Part shown: positions 57,940 to 64,000 of the stretch, piece by piece
How the letters are laid out: each line of letters opens with the position of its first letter
Numbering within the stretch: the stretch's first letter is position 1
Origin: Pseudomonas sp. GGS8
GTDB lineage: Bacteria > Pseudomonadota > Gammaproteobacteria > Pseudomonadales > Pseudomonadaceae
Assembly (NCBI RefSeq): GCF_024168645.1
Contig: NZ_JALJWF010000001.1
Coordinates: 6,327,501-6,391,500, forward strand
Length of the DNA: 64,000 nucleotides
Reading direction: 5' to 3'
Position numbers and translations under genes: made by a program
The notes under the pieces: generated by a model
Seen by the model: only the letters and a program-made list of their open reading frames with translations
Told to the model about the DNA's origin: nothing
The model's database searches: none

Positions 57940-59307
57940 ATGAACACACCTTCCCAAAACATGCTGAACCAACTGTATGGCACGCATACCCACATAGACG
58001 AGGCGTCCATCGTCCCGCTCCTGCGTCAATACGCCGAACCCCTGCCGGAACTGAACTCACAAGCCTTTGGTGAAATGTTCGACCGCTACGCGGATGCGCG
58101 CGTGGTGATGATCGGTGAAGCCAGCCATGGCACCAGTGATTTCTATCGGACCCGGGCAGCGATTACCCAACGGCTGATCGAGCAGCACGGGTTCAATATC
58201 GTGGCCGTTGAAGCAGACTGGCCAGACGCGGGTCATGTGGACCGTTACGCCCGGGGGCTGGCACGCTCGGCCTGGGCACGCCACATTTTCAGCCGGTTCC
58301 CGACCTGGATGTGGCGCAACACCGATGTGAAAGCGTTCACCCATTGGCTGCATCAGTACAACCACCAACACGCGCCTGAACAGCGCGTCGAGTTTCGCGG
58401 TCTGGACGTTTACAGTTTGCGCAATTCCATCCACGAGGTTCTGGGCTATCTGGACCGTGTCGACCCGCAGCTGGCACACGAAGCTCGGCGTCGCTATGGC
58501 TGTTTGACCCCGTGGCAGGATGATCCTGCGCTGTACGGCCACTTTGTCGAACGCGACGGAATCATGCCCTGCGAGCATGCAGTGGTCGAACAGCTCAATG
58601 CCATGCTGGCCGAGCAATTGGCCGGGGCCATCAAAGATGATGAAGCGTTCTTCGATGCGACCCAGAACGCCCGGGTCATCCAGGCGGCGGAACAATATTA
58701 CCGAGCGATTTATCGAGGTTCGACGGCCTCCTGGAACCTGCGCGACAGGCACATGTTCGACACATTACGTGCGCTGCTCGAACACCGCGGCCCGCAAGCC
58801 AAGGCCGTGGTGTGGGCGCACAACTCCCATATCGGCAATGCGGCCGCCACGGAAATGGGCTGGAAGGGTCAGTTCAATATCGGTCAGCTGTGCCGCAATG
58901 CCTATGGGCGCGATGTGGTTCTGATCGGCATGAGCACCGACCATGGCCAAGTGGCCGCGGCCAATGACTGGGATGGCGAGATGCTTATCAAGGACATCCG
59001 GCCGTCTCGGCCAGACAGTTGGGAGCGCAAGTTCCTCGACGCCGGTGTCCCGGCTTCATTGACCGACTGGCGGGATCCACAGCGAAAAGAGCTGCGCCGG
59101 GCCTTGTCCAAACCTCTGCTGGAGCGGGCCATCGGTGTGATCTATCGACCCGCCAGCGAGCGCAGCAGCCACTACTTCGAATCAGTGCTGAGCGAACAAT
59201 TCGACGCCATGGTCTGGATTGAACAGACGCAACCGGTAACGGCATTGCCGCTGCCGAAAAGCCAGGCGCTGGAACCGGAAGACGAAACCTTTCCATTCGG
59301 CATATGA
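57940..59307 (+). CDS. Erythromycin esterase-family protein
   Basis: The 455-residue protein shows the EreA/EreB-like family motifs: DARVVMIGEASHGTSDFYRTRAAITQRLIEQHGFNIVAVEADW, VWAHNSHIGNAAATEMGW, SSHYFESVLSEQFDAMVWI. These use a catalytic His/Glu pair on lactone-like substrates, but most bacterial members have unknown substrates, so macrolide resistance should not be assumed. The start at 57940 follows GGGGATGACGTTC. No Anr-type box of its own; probable read-through from Usp 4. Confidence 0.85.
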   Translation: MNTPSQNMLNQLYGTHTHIDEASIVPLLRQYAEPLPELNSQAFGEMFDRYADARVVMIGEASHGTSDFYRTRAAITQRLIEQHGFNIVAVEADWPDAGHVDRYARGLARSAWARHIFSRFPTWMWRNTDVKAFTHWLHQYNHQHAPEQRVEFRGLDVYSLRNSIHEVLGYLDRVDPQLAHEARRRYGCLTPWQDDPALYGHFVERDGIMPCEHAVVEQLNAMLAEQLAGAIKDDEAFFDATQNARVIQAAEQYYRAIYRGSTASWNLRDRHMFDTLRALLEHRGPQAKAVVWAHNSHIGNAAATEMGWKGQFNIGQLCRNAYGRDVVLIGMSTDHGQVAAANDWDGEMLIKDIRPSRPDSWERKFLDAGVPASLTDWRDPQRKELRRALSKPLLERAIGVIYRPASERSSHYFESVLSEQFDAMVWIEQTQPVTALPLPKSQALEPEDETFPFGI

Positions 59308-59341
59308 CAGGCATCAGACGGTGGTTGTCGGCTTTGGATGA

Positions 59342-59992
59342 CTACCGTCGCAAATACTGCTCGAACCAGTCGCCGGCCAGTCTGGCGACTTCTTCGAGGG
59401 TTCCTGCCTCTTCAAAAAGATGTGTCGCGCCCGCCACCACTTCCAGGCGCTGCTCGCACTGCAAGGCGCGACCGCTTTGCACATTGAGATTGAGCACCGC
59501 CGGATCCAGCTCACCGACAATCTGCAAGGTCGGGGCCTTCACGCGGGACAGCGCCGCACCCGCCAGATCGGTCCGCCCTCCCCGGCTCACCACCGCATGC
59601 ACCACGTCCGCCCGCTCGGCCGCGGCCAATAGCGCCGCCGCTGCACCGGTGCTGGCGCCGAACAATCCGATCGGTAGCGGTTGCAGTTCGGCGTCCCGGC
59701 CAATCCAGTCGATCACCTTCACCAGTCGGCTGGACAGCAGCGCAATATTGAAACGCAATTCCCGGGTCTGGTTGTCCAGGTATTGCTCCGGTTCCGTGAG
59801 CAGATCGAACAGCAACGTGCCCAACCCCCGCTGAGCCAGAGAGAGTGCGACCTGTTGATTGCGCGGGCTTGAACGACCACTGCCGCTGCCATGAACGAAC
59901 ACCACCAGGCCGCCAGCGTGCACCGGCAGACGCAGGTCGGCAGACAGCTCCACGTTCCCCAGGTCGAGCTTTCGATAGCGAGGCTCAAACAT
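59342..59992 (-). CDS. Alpha/beta hydrolase (dienelactone hydrolase-like)
   Basis: The 216-residue protein begins MFEPRYRKLDLGNVELSADL and shows VVFVHGSGSGRSSPRNQQVA, the nucleophile elbow IGLFGASTGAAAALLAAA (G-A-S-T-G in place of GxSxG) and a C-terminal GATHLFEEAGTLEEVARL with the catalytic His. The start at 59992 has AGGAGG 7 bases upstream and overlaps the end of the phosphoribosyltransferase gene by 8 bases. In other bacteria these two domains occur fused. Confidence 0.85.
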   Translation of the reverse strand: MFEPRYRKLDLGNVELSADLRLPVHAGGLVVFVHGSGSGRSSPRNQQVALSLAQRGLGTLLFDLLTEPEQYLDNQTRELRFNIALLSSRLVKVIDWIGRDAELQPLPIGLFGASTGAAAALLAAAERADVVHAVVSRGGRTDLAGAALSRVKAPTLQIVGELDPAVLNLNVQSGRALQCEQRLEVVAGATHLFEEAGTLEEVARLAGDWFEQYLRR

Positions 59993-60692
59993 CGGAATCC
60001 TCCTGACCGCAAACACGCGTAGCGGATTCTCTGCGCCAGGCCCGTTGCAAACGATCGATGACTTCTTCATCCGAGGTCTGGGAAAAATTCATGTACCAAT
60101 TGCCGATCGACATCAACCACTCGGGGGTGAGCGGACAGATCACCTCATCGACTTCGCTATACAGCGCCTCTACCGTCTCGGGTGGCGCCACCGGCACGGC
60201 GACGACAATACGCGACGGTGCTTGCAGGCGCACCGCCTGTACCGCCGCCATCATTGAAGCCCCGGTCGCCAGGCCATCGTCGACCAGAATCACCACCTGA
60301 TCCTTGAGCGCCACGGGGGCACGCGAGCCCCGGTACAGGCGCTCGCGACGCAACAGCTCCTGGGTTTCCCGTGCCACCACGTTATCGAGCGTGCGCTGAT
60401 CGATGCGGTTCGCCCGCAGCGTATCGTCATTGACGATCTGGATGCCGCCACTGGCAATCGCGCCCATGGCGAACTCCTGATGGAATGGCACCCCCAGCTT
60501 GCGGACCAGCATCAGGTCCAGGCGAACCTCCAGGGCCGTGGCAATTTCATAGGCAACCGGCACGCCGCCACGGGGCAAGGCGAGAACGATGACATCGGGT
60601 CGATGAGCGTATTTGAGCAGCGGCTCCACCAGCCGTCGACCGGCATCCACCCGGTCACGCAAGAGGGTTTGCGTCGAGGGACTCTGAATCAC
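59985..60692 (-). CDS. Phosphoribosyltransferase-domain protein
   Basis: The 235-residue protein has the type I PRTase PRPP loop VILVDDGLATGASMMAAVQAV and an N-terminal segment DVIVLALPRGGVPVAYEIATALEVRLDLMLVRKLG. It is a free-standing PRTase of the kind seen beside or fused to alpha/beta hydrolases; substrate unknown. The start is GTG at 60692 with GGGAGG upstream. Two Anr-type boxes lie upstream. First gene of a two-gene unit with the hydrolase. Confidence 0.86.
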   Translation of the reverse strand: MIQSPSTQTLLRDRVDAGRRLVEPLLKYAHRPDVIVLALPRGGVPVAYEIATALEVRLDLMLVRKLGVPFHQEFAMGAIASGGIQIVNDDTLRANRIDQRTLDNVVARETQELLRRERLYRGSRAPVALKDQVVILVDDGLATGASMMAAVQAVRLQAPSRIVVAVPVAPPETVEALYSEVDEVICPLTPEWLMSIGNWYMNFSQTSDEEVIDRLQRAWRRESATRVCGQEDSDV

Positions 60693-60816
60693 TTGAAAAC
60701 CTCCCCAGGCGATCACACCTGTCGGTTCATATCACACAGCCTTGACCTCTCCACGTCCTTGCGGGATCAAGCATCAGCTTTCATTAAAAGTCCTCCGCTG
60801 GAGTCTCCTTGTCGTT

Positions 60817-60830
60817 GATTTTTATCAAGC
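60817..60830. promoter_or_regulatory. Anr/FNR-type box (perfect)
   Basis: TTGATTTTTATCAA, about 125 bases upstream of the phosphoribosyltransferase gene. Confidence 0.8.
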
Positions 60831-60888
60831 TCGCGCGCAAGGCCCGCCATGGACGCGCAAGGGTTTGGCATTTCTCATTTCGCCGTTG

Positions 60889-60902
60889 TTGATCAATATC
60901 AA
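60889..60902. promoter_or_regulatory. Anr/FNR-type box (perfect)
   Basis: TTGATCAATATCAA, the second of a pair 72 bases apart upstream of the phosphoribosyltransferase gene. Confidence 0.8.
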
Positions 60903-60980
60903 TCAGGCTTGGGCTGAATGGATTACGTTGCCAATAGTGGAAAGCGCCGCGCCGCAGCGGCTCTCTGTGGGAGACTGCAA

Positions 60981-61074
60981 TCACTTAAGCCAGAATGCGA
61001 TCTGTAGCAGCTGGCGAAGCCTGCGTTCGGCAGCTGCTACAAAGAATGCGTCGCGGCTGAAATTGCTTAAGTGA
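60981..61074. repeat. Nested palindrome containing a REP hairpin
   Basis: Outer arms TCACTTAAGC and GCTTAAGTGA enclose a REP-like inner hairpin with 11-base arms TGTAGCAGCTG and CAGCTGCTACA (61003-61041). It lies between the PRTase boxes and the 3' end of the Spy-like gene. Confidence 0.65.
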
Positions 61075-61177
61075 ACAGCATTACCCTTACGAAACGGAGT
61101 TTTGTATTGAGGTCTGGCGTCATGGCGCCGCGCGATGACGGGCAACGGTTGCAGCGTAATCGAACAGTGAATACCGC

Positions 61178-61762
61178 TTACTGTTTGCTTGTGTCGTCCT
61201 GCTCGCCTTGCATCATTCGCGGTCTGAACATGTGCATCGGCATCTGCCAACGGTCATCGCCAAAGAGCCGGTGATGCACCACCGTCCAGAACAGATCGAA
61301 AATGGTTTTCTGCTCAGCATCCAAAACCTCGTAGAAGGTTTTGGTACGCACCAGCGCAGCATCCAGGCGCTCCAGATGCGCCTCCATCCACTTGGTTTGT
61401 GCGCGCAAACGCTCTATCTCTCTGGCCATTCTTTCGGGGGTCGTTTCATCCATCGACGCCGTCTTCGTGCTCGCCATTTCATCACGTCCGGCCTTGGCCT
61501 TTTCCTGATGCTGATTGGCGTCCGTCATGACCCCCGTGGCCCATGTGCCCCAGGCGGCCATTTGCTCCGGCTTGAGATTGAGCTTGCCCTTGAGATCGTC
61601 CAGGGTCTGTTGCGTGTATTTGACCCAATCGAAATCCTGAGAACGATGATACATGCCACCTTGCGCAGGCATCGGTGGGTTGGCGAAGACGCTGGAGGAT
61701 GGCACCAGCAACACGCTTGCCGCCATCAACATGCATTGGCCGATCAGGCTTGATCTGTTCAT
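61178..61762 (-). CDS. Spy/CpxP-like periplasmic LTxxQ protein
   Basis: The 194-residue protein has a signal peptide (cleaved near SVFAN) and a helical domain with two LTxxQ-type motifs, NLKPEQMAAW and LDAEQKTIF, and long amphipathic helices between. It is likely a periplasmic chaperone or envelope-stress protein of the Spy/CpxP/RcnR-like group. The C-terminus is Met/His-rich (MPMHMFRPRMMQG), suggesting metal binding. An Anr-type box lies 61 bases upstream. Confidence 0.82.
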   Translation of the reverse strand: MNRSSLIGQCMLMAASVLLVPSSSVFANPPMPAQGGMYHRSQDFDWVKYTQQTLDDLKGKLNLKPEQMAAWGTWATGVMTDANQHQEKAKAGRDEMASTKTASMDETTPERMAREIERLRAQTKWMEAHLERLDAALVRTKTFYEVLDAEQKTIFDLFWTVVHHRLFGDDRWQMPMHMFRPRMMQGEQDDTSKQ

Positions 61763-61822
61763 TTCAGTTCATCTCGACACCGTGGTGTTGATTCGAGCAT
61801 AGGAGTCGGCCGGAGGGAGTAT

Positions 61823-61836
61823 CTGATCCACATCAG
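61823..61836. promoter_or_regulatory. Anr/FNR-type box (symmetric two-base variant)
   Basis: CTGATCCACATCAG, 61 bases upstream of the Spy-like gene, the same variant as at 53615. Confidence 0.6.
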
Positions 61837-62156
61837 AAAACAGACAGGCGGCCGAGCAAGCGGATAGACGGTCGAGTGGCCCCCGTCATTGGAAAAGCAG
61901 CCAGCAATCGTTATCGGCGGTGCTGTCACCCAATCCAGCGGATCACTGGCTCCTTCCGGGGGACGGGTACGGGCGCGGGCGGCCCGAGATCGCTTTATCG
62001 ATGTTCATGGGGGGCATACCTCAAAAGAGTGTCATATCCTTTATAAAGTCATTCGCCCACGAGGGCTTGCTGTTGATCTAAATCTAATCAAGGCACAACC
62101 GGCCTCCCGTTTTGTCTGACGACTCGCCCCCTCGGAGCGAACCACATTGCGCGAAA

Positions 62157-62170
62157 TTGATCTGCATCAG
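62157..62170. promoter_or_regulatory. Anr/FNR-type box (one mismatch)
   Basis: TTGATCTGCATCAG, about 94 bases upstream of the polysaccharide deacetylase gene. Confidence 0.7.
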
Positions 62171-62263
62171 ATAGACGATGAACGCTCAATACACACTGGA
62201 TGCGTCTGGCTCGCTCTCGCGACAGGCAACGCGAGTGAAAACGGCTTGCGCAGGAGCGCTGAC

Positions 62264-63115
62264 ATGTGCGGGAAGATCATGGTGTGTATCGGTGGCAGCG
62301 TCGCGTTGCGGCTGCTGATCCGCGTCATGTTGGTGTGCGTCTGCGCACTGGCCTGGGGCGCGGACGGCGCCGCACAGAGCGCCGAACCACGCGTCACGAT
62401 CCTCGTTTACCACCGGTTCTCGGACACGGCCGACGACTCGATGACCGTGCGCATGAGCACCTTCGAAACCCAGTTGCGCGTCCTGCACGAGCACGGTTAT
62501 CACATTGTGTCGCTGCGCGAGGTGGTCGACTGGCTGCGTAATCCCGATGCGACATTAGCGTCGAAGCCGGTGGTGATCACCGTCGACGACGGGCATCGTT
62601 CGGTGTTCGACAAACTGCTGCCCGTGGTGCTGCGCGAGCGTTTTCCGGTGACCCTGTTTATCTATCCATCGGCAATCTCGAACGCGTCCTATGCACTGAC
62701 CTGGGAGCAATTGCGCACCCTGAAACAGACCGGACTCATCGACATCCAGTCGCATACGTACTGGCATCCCAATTTCAACGTCGAGCGCAGGCACCGCACA
62801 CCGGCGGATTTCCAGCAATTCGTCCGTACCCAACTGCAAAAATCACGTCAACGCATCGAGTCGCAAACCGGTGCGCAGCAGGTCGACATGCTCGCGTGGC
62901 CGTTCGGTATCTACGACGACGAGTTGATCGCACTCGCCTCCGACGAGGGTTACGCAGTGGCCTTCACACTAGACGCGCGCAAGGCCGATCGGCACGCGCG
63001 ACTACTCGCCCTGCCGCGCTTTCTGATGAGTGACGCCTACGGCGCACGGGCGTTCGCGCAGCTGCTCGGCGAACCGAACACTGCGCCGACACCCGCAGAG
63101 GGGAACCCGCGATGA
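62264..63115 (+). CDS. Secreted polysaccharide deacetylase
   Basis: The 283-residue protein has a signal peptide (GGSVALRLLIRVMLVCVCALAW region) and a NodB-type domain: ILVYHRFSDTADDSMTVRMSTFETQLRVL, VVITVDDGHRSVFDKLLPVV (TxDDG metal site), LIDIQSHTYWHPNFN (SHTxxHP) and MLAWPFGIYDDELIALASDEGYAVAFTLD. It would remove N-acetyl groups from a cell-surface polysaccharide. The start at 62264 has AGGAG 8 bases upstream. The next gene starts inside its stop codon (ATGA). Confidence 0.88.
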   Translation: MCGKIMVCIGGSVALRLLIRVMLVCVCALAWGADGAAQSAEPRVTILVYHRFSDTADDSMTVRMSTFETQLRVLHEHGYHIVSLREVVDWLRNPDATLASKPVVITVDDGHRSVFDKLLPVVLRERFPVTLFIYPSAISNASYALTWEQLRTLKQTGLIDIQSHTYWHPNFNVERRHRTPADFQQFVRTQLQKSRQRIESQTGAQQVDMLAWPFGIYDDELIALASDEGYAVAFTLDARKADRHARLLALPRFLMSDAYGARAFAQLLGEPNTAPTPAEGNPR

Positions 63116-64000
63116 CCTTCATCCGCGCGCTGAGGCGCTATGCGATCCCGGCGCTACTCGCCGTCACTGCCCTGCTGACCGGGCGAGGCGCACTGGCCGT
63201 CACCGGTGTGGTGCTCGACTCGAGCACGCAGAACCCGCTCGCCGACGCAATCATCACGACATCGGCCGGCGTGATGCGTACCGACGAAAACGGACGGTTC
63301 GAGACGGCCGAGGCAGTCGAGAGTGTCGCCGCCCGCGCCCCTGGGTATTTGCGCACCGAGGCCAAAGTGGGCGACGACACGTCCGTGACGCTCGCACTGA
63401 CCCCGTTTCGCCCCAAAGCGGTCTATCTGTCGGTGTTCGGCGTGACCAGTTCGACCCTGCGCAACAACGTTGTCAGCCTTACGGAAAACACCGAGATCAA
63501 TGCATTGGTGATCGACGTCAAGGGTGACCGTGGCCTGACGCCCTATCGCAGTGTGGCGCGCGAGACGATCGGCGCCGCAGCCCATCTGACTACACGGGCA
63601 CCTCAGATGCGCGACTTTCCGGCGTTGCTTGCCAAGCTGCATGCCCAACACCTGTACCTGATCGCACGCATCGTGGTGTTCAAGGACGATCCACTTGCCG
63701 ATGCTCATCCGCAGTGGAGCGTGCACACCGCCGATGGCCAGCCGTGGCGGGATCTCGAAAAGCTGCAATGGATGGATCCGTTTTCGCACGAGGTCTGGCA
63801 GCACAATCTCGATATCGCCGAGGAGGCCGCGCGGATGGGTTTCGACGAGATTCAGTTCGACTATGTGCGTTTTCCCGACAAGAGTGGGCTACGCTTTGCC
63901 CTCCCCAACAACCGCGCCAACCGGACGGCGGCGATCATCGGCTTTCTGCAGGCCGCACACGCGCGGCTCGCGCCCTACAACGTGTTCATCTCCGCAGACA
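63112..64000 (+). CDS. Putative secreted glycoside hydrolase (COG1306/DUF4015-like), 3' end outside window
   Basis: The frame is open to the end of the window (about 296 codons). It has a signal peptide (cleaved near GALAV), a short carboxypeptidase-regulatory-like domain (VTGVVLDSSTQNPLADAIITTSAGV, TDENGRFE) and a catalytic TIM-barrel-type domain: PKAVYLSVFG, NALVIDVKGDRG, HAQHLYLIARIVVFKDDPLA, MGFDEIQFDYVRFPD. These match the putative glycoside hydrolases of DUF4015. It overlaps the deacetylase gene as ATGA, so the pair probably processes one polysaccharide. Confidence 0.82.
   Translation, partial: MTFIRALRRYAIPALLAVTALLTGRGALAVTGVVLDSSTQNPLADAIITTSAGVMRTDENGRFETAEAVESVAARAPGYLRTEAKVGDDTSVTLALTPFRPKAVYLSVFGVTSSTLRNNVVSLTENTEINALVIDVKGDRGLTPYRSVARETIGAAAHLTTRAPQMRDFPALLAKLHAQHLYLIARIVVFKDDPLADAHPQWSVHTADGQPWRDLEKLQWMDPFSHEVWQHNLDIAEEAARMGFDEIQFDYVRFPDKSGLRFALPNNRANRTAAIIGFLQAAHARLAPYNVFISAD

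Larger units (their letters stand above)
61763..62263. other. Intergenic region with two Anr-type boxes
   Basis: No convincing gene is seen; a short open frame (61889-62119) has no good ribosome site and no family features. It contains boxes at 61823 and 62157 and an imperfect wider dyad TTGATCTAAATCTAATCAA at 62073-62091. Confidence 0.5.

Noticed and set aside
57940..59307. Macrolide resistance gene
   Set aside because: It belongs to the broader erythromycin-esterase family, but most members are not resistance enzymes and the context is a stress island.
62073..62091. TTGATCTAAATCTAATCAA as a further Anr box
   Set aside because: The half-sites are 9 rather than 4 bases apart, so it does not fit the dyad.
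61889..62119. 76-residue frame in the gap before the deacetylase gene
   Set aside because: No ribosome site, no domain, and it spans regulatory DNA.

Overview
The window is chromosomal DNA of a Pseudomonas, most likely of the P. fluorescens group. This rests on gene content and gene order compared with what I remember of P. aeruginosa, on REP-type palindromes between genes, on high-GC coding sequence, and on Pseudomonas-type genes such as copR/copS, rssB/rssC, mqo, sthA and tandem UspE-like stress proteins. No database search was possible. Family calls come from reading motifs.

Region by region. 0-3 kb holds the 3' part of a copper P-type ATPase, a PheC-like periplasmic dehydratase/binding protein and a small lipoprotein. 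3-5 kb is an AT-rich patch with a hemerythrin protein and a free-standing C58 (YopT/AvrPphB-type) cysteine protease. 5-13 kb is core: dusA, tal, rssC-rssB, a PilZ protein, mlaA, a HAD-like pseudoenzyme, DUF4404 and queF; the order from tal to copS matches P. aeruginosa PA2796-PA2810 as I remember it. 12.7-15.5 kb is a copper-response block (cupredoxin, copR, copS) with a CopR box. 15.5-22.8 kb is a second conserved block: lolCDE, PilZ, glpQ-like, sthA, apbE. 22.9-30 kb holds transporters, LysR regulators, an oxidoreductase, DUF1289 and GNAT. 30-33 kb has katG and an unlisted 27-residue membrane peptide. 33-37.4 kb is a run of LysR-controlled small catabolic genes (cyclase family, RidA, DHCW cupin, tautomerase). 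37.5-42 kb and 45.4-47.5 kb are accessory, lower-GC stretches with orphan, decaying and repeat-containing genes. 42-45.3 kb holds mqo, GNAT and YceI. 47.6-50 kb is a divergent MocR regulator/EamA exporter pair.

50.1-64 kb is the most coherent unit: a stress island of about ten transcription units (beta-CASP RNase-like MBL protein, four tandem-domain universal stress proteins, GNAT, MgtC/DUF4010 membrane protein, erythromycin-esterase-like protein, phosphoribosyltransferase plus hydrolase, Spy/CpxP-like protein, polysaccharide deacetylase plus putative glycoside hydrolase). Nearly every unit is preceded by a dyad matching the Anr/FNR/Dnr box TTGAT-N4-ATCAA; I count eleven. This strongly suggests one oxygen-responsive regulon laid out as an island. 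It also carries a remnant of an Hsp20 gene.

Many long open frames lie antisense to high-GC genes and were left out as shadows. Start codons were moved inward where a Shine-Dalgarno sequence or the family N-terminus supported it.
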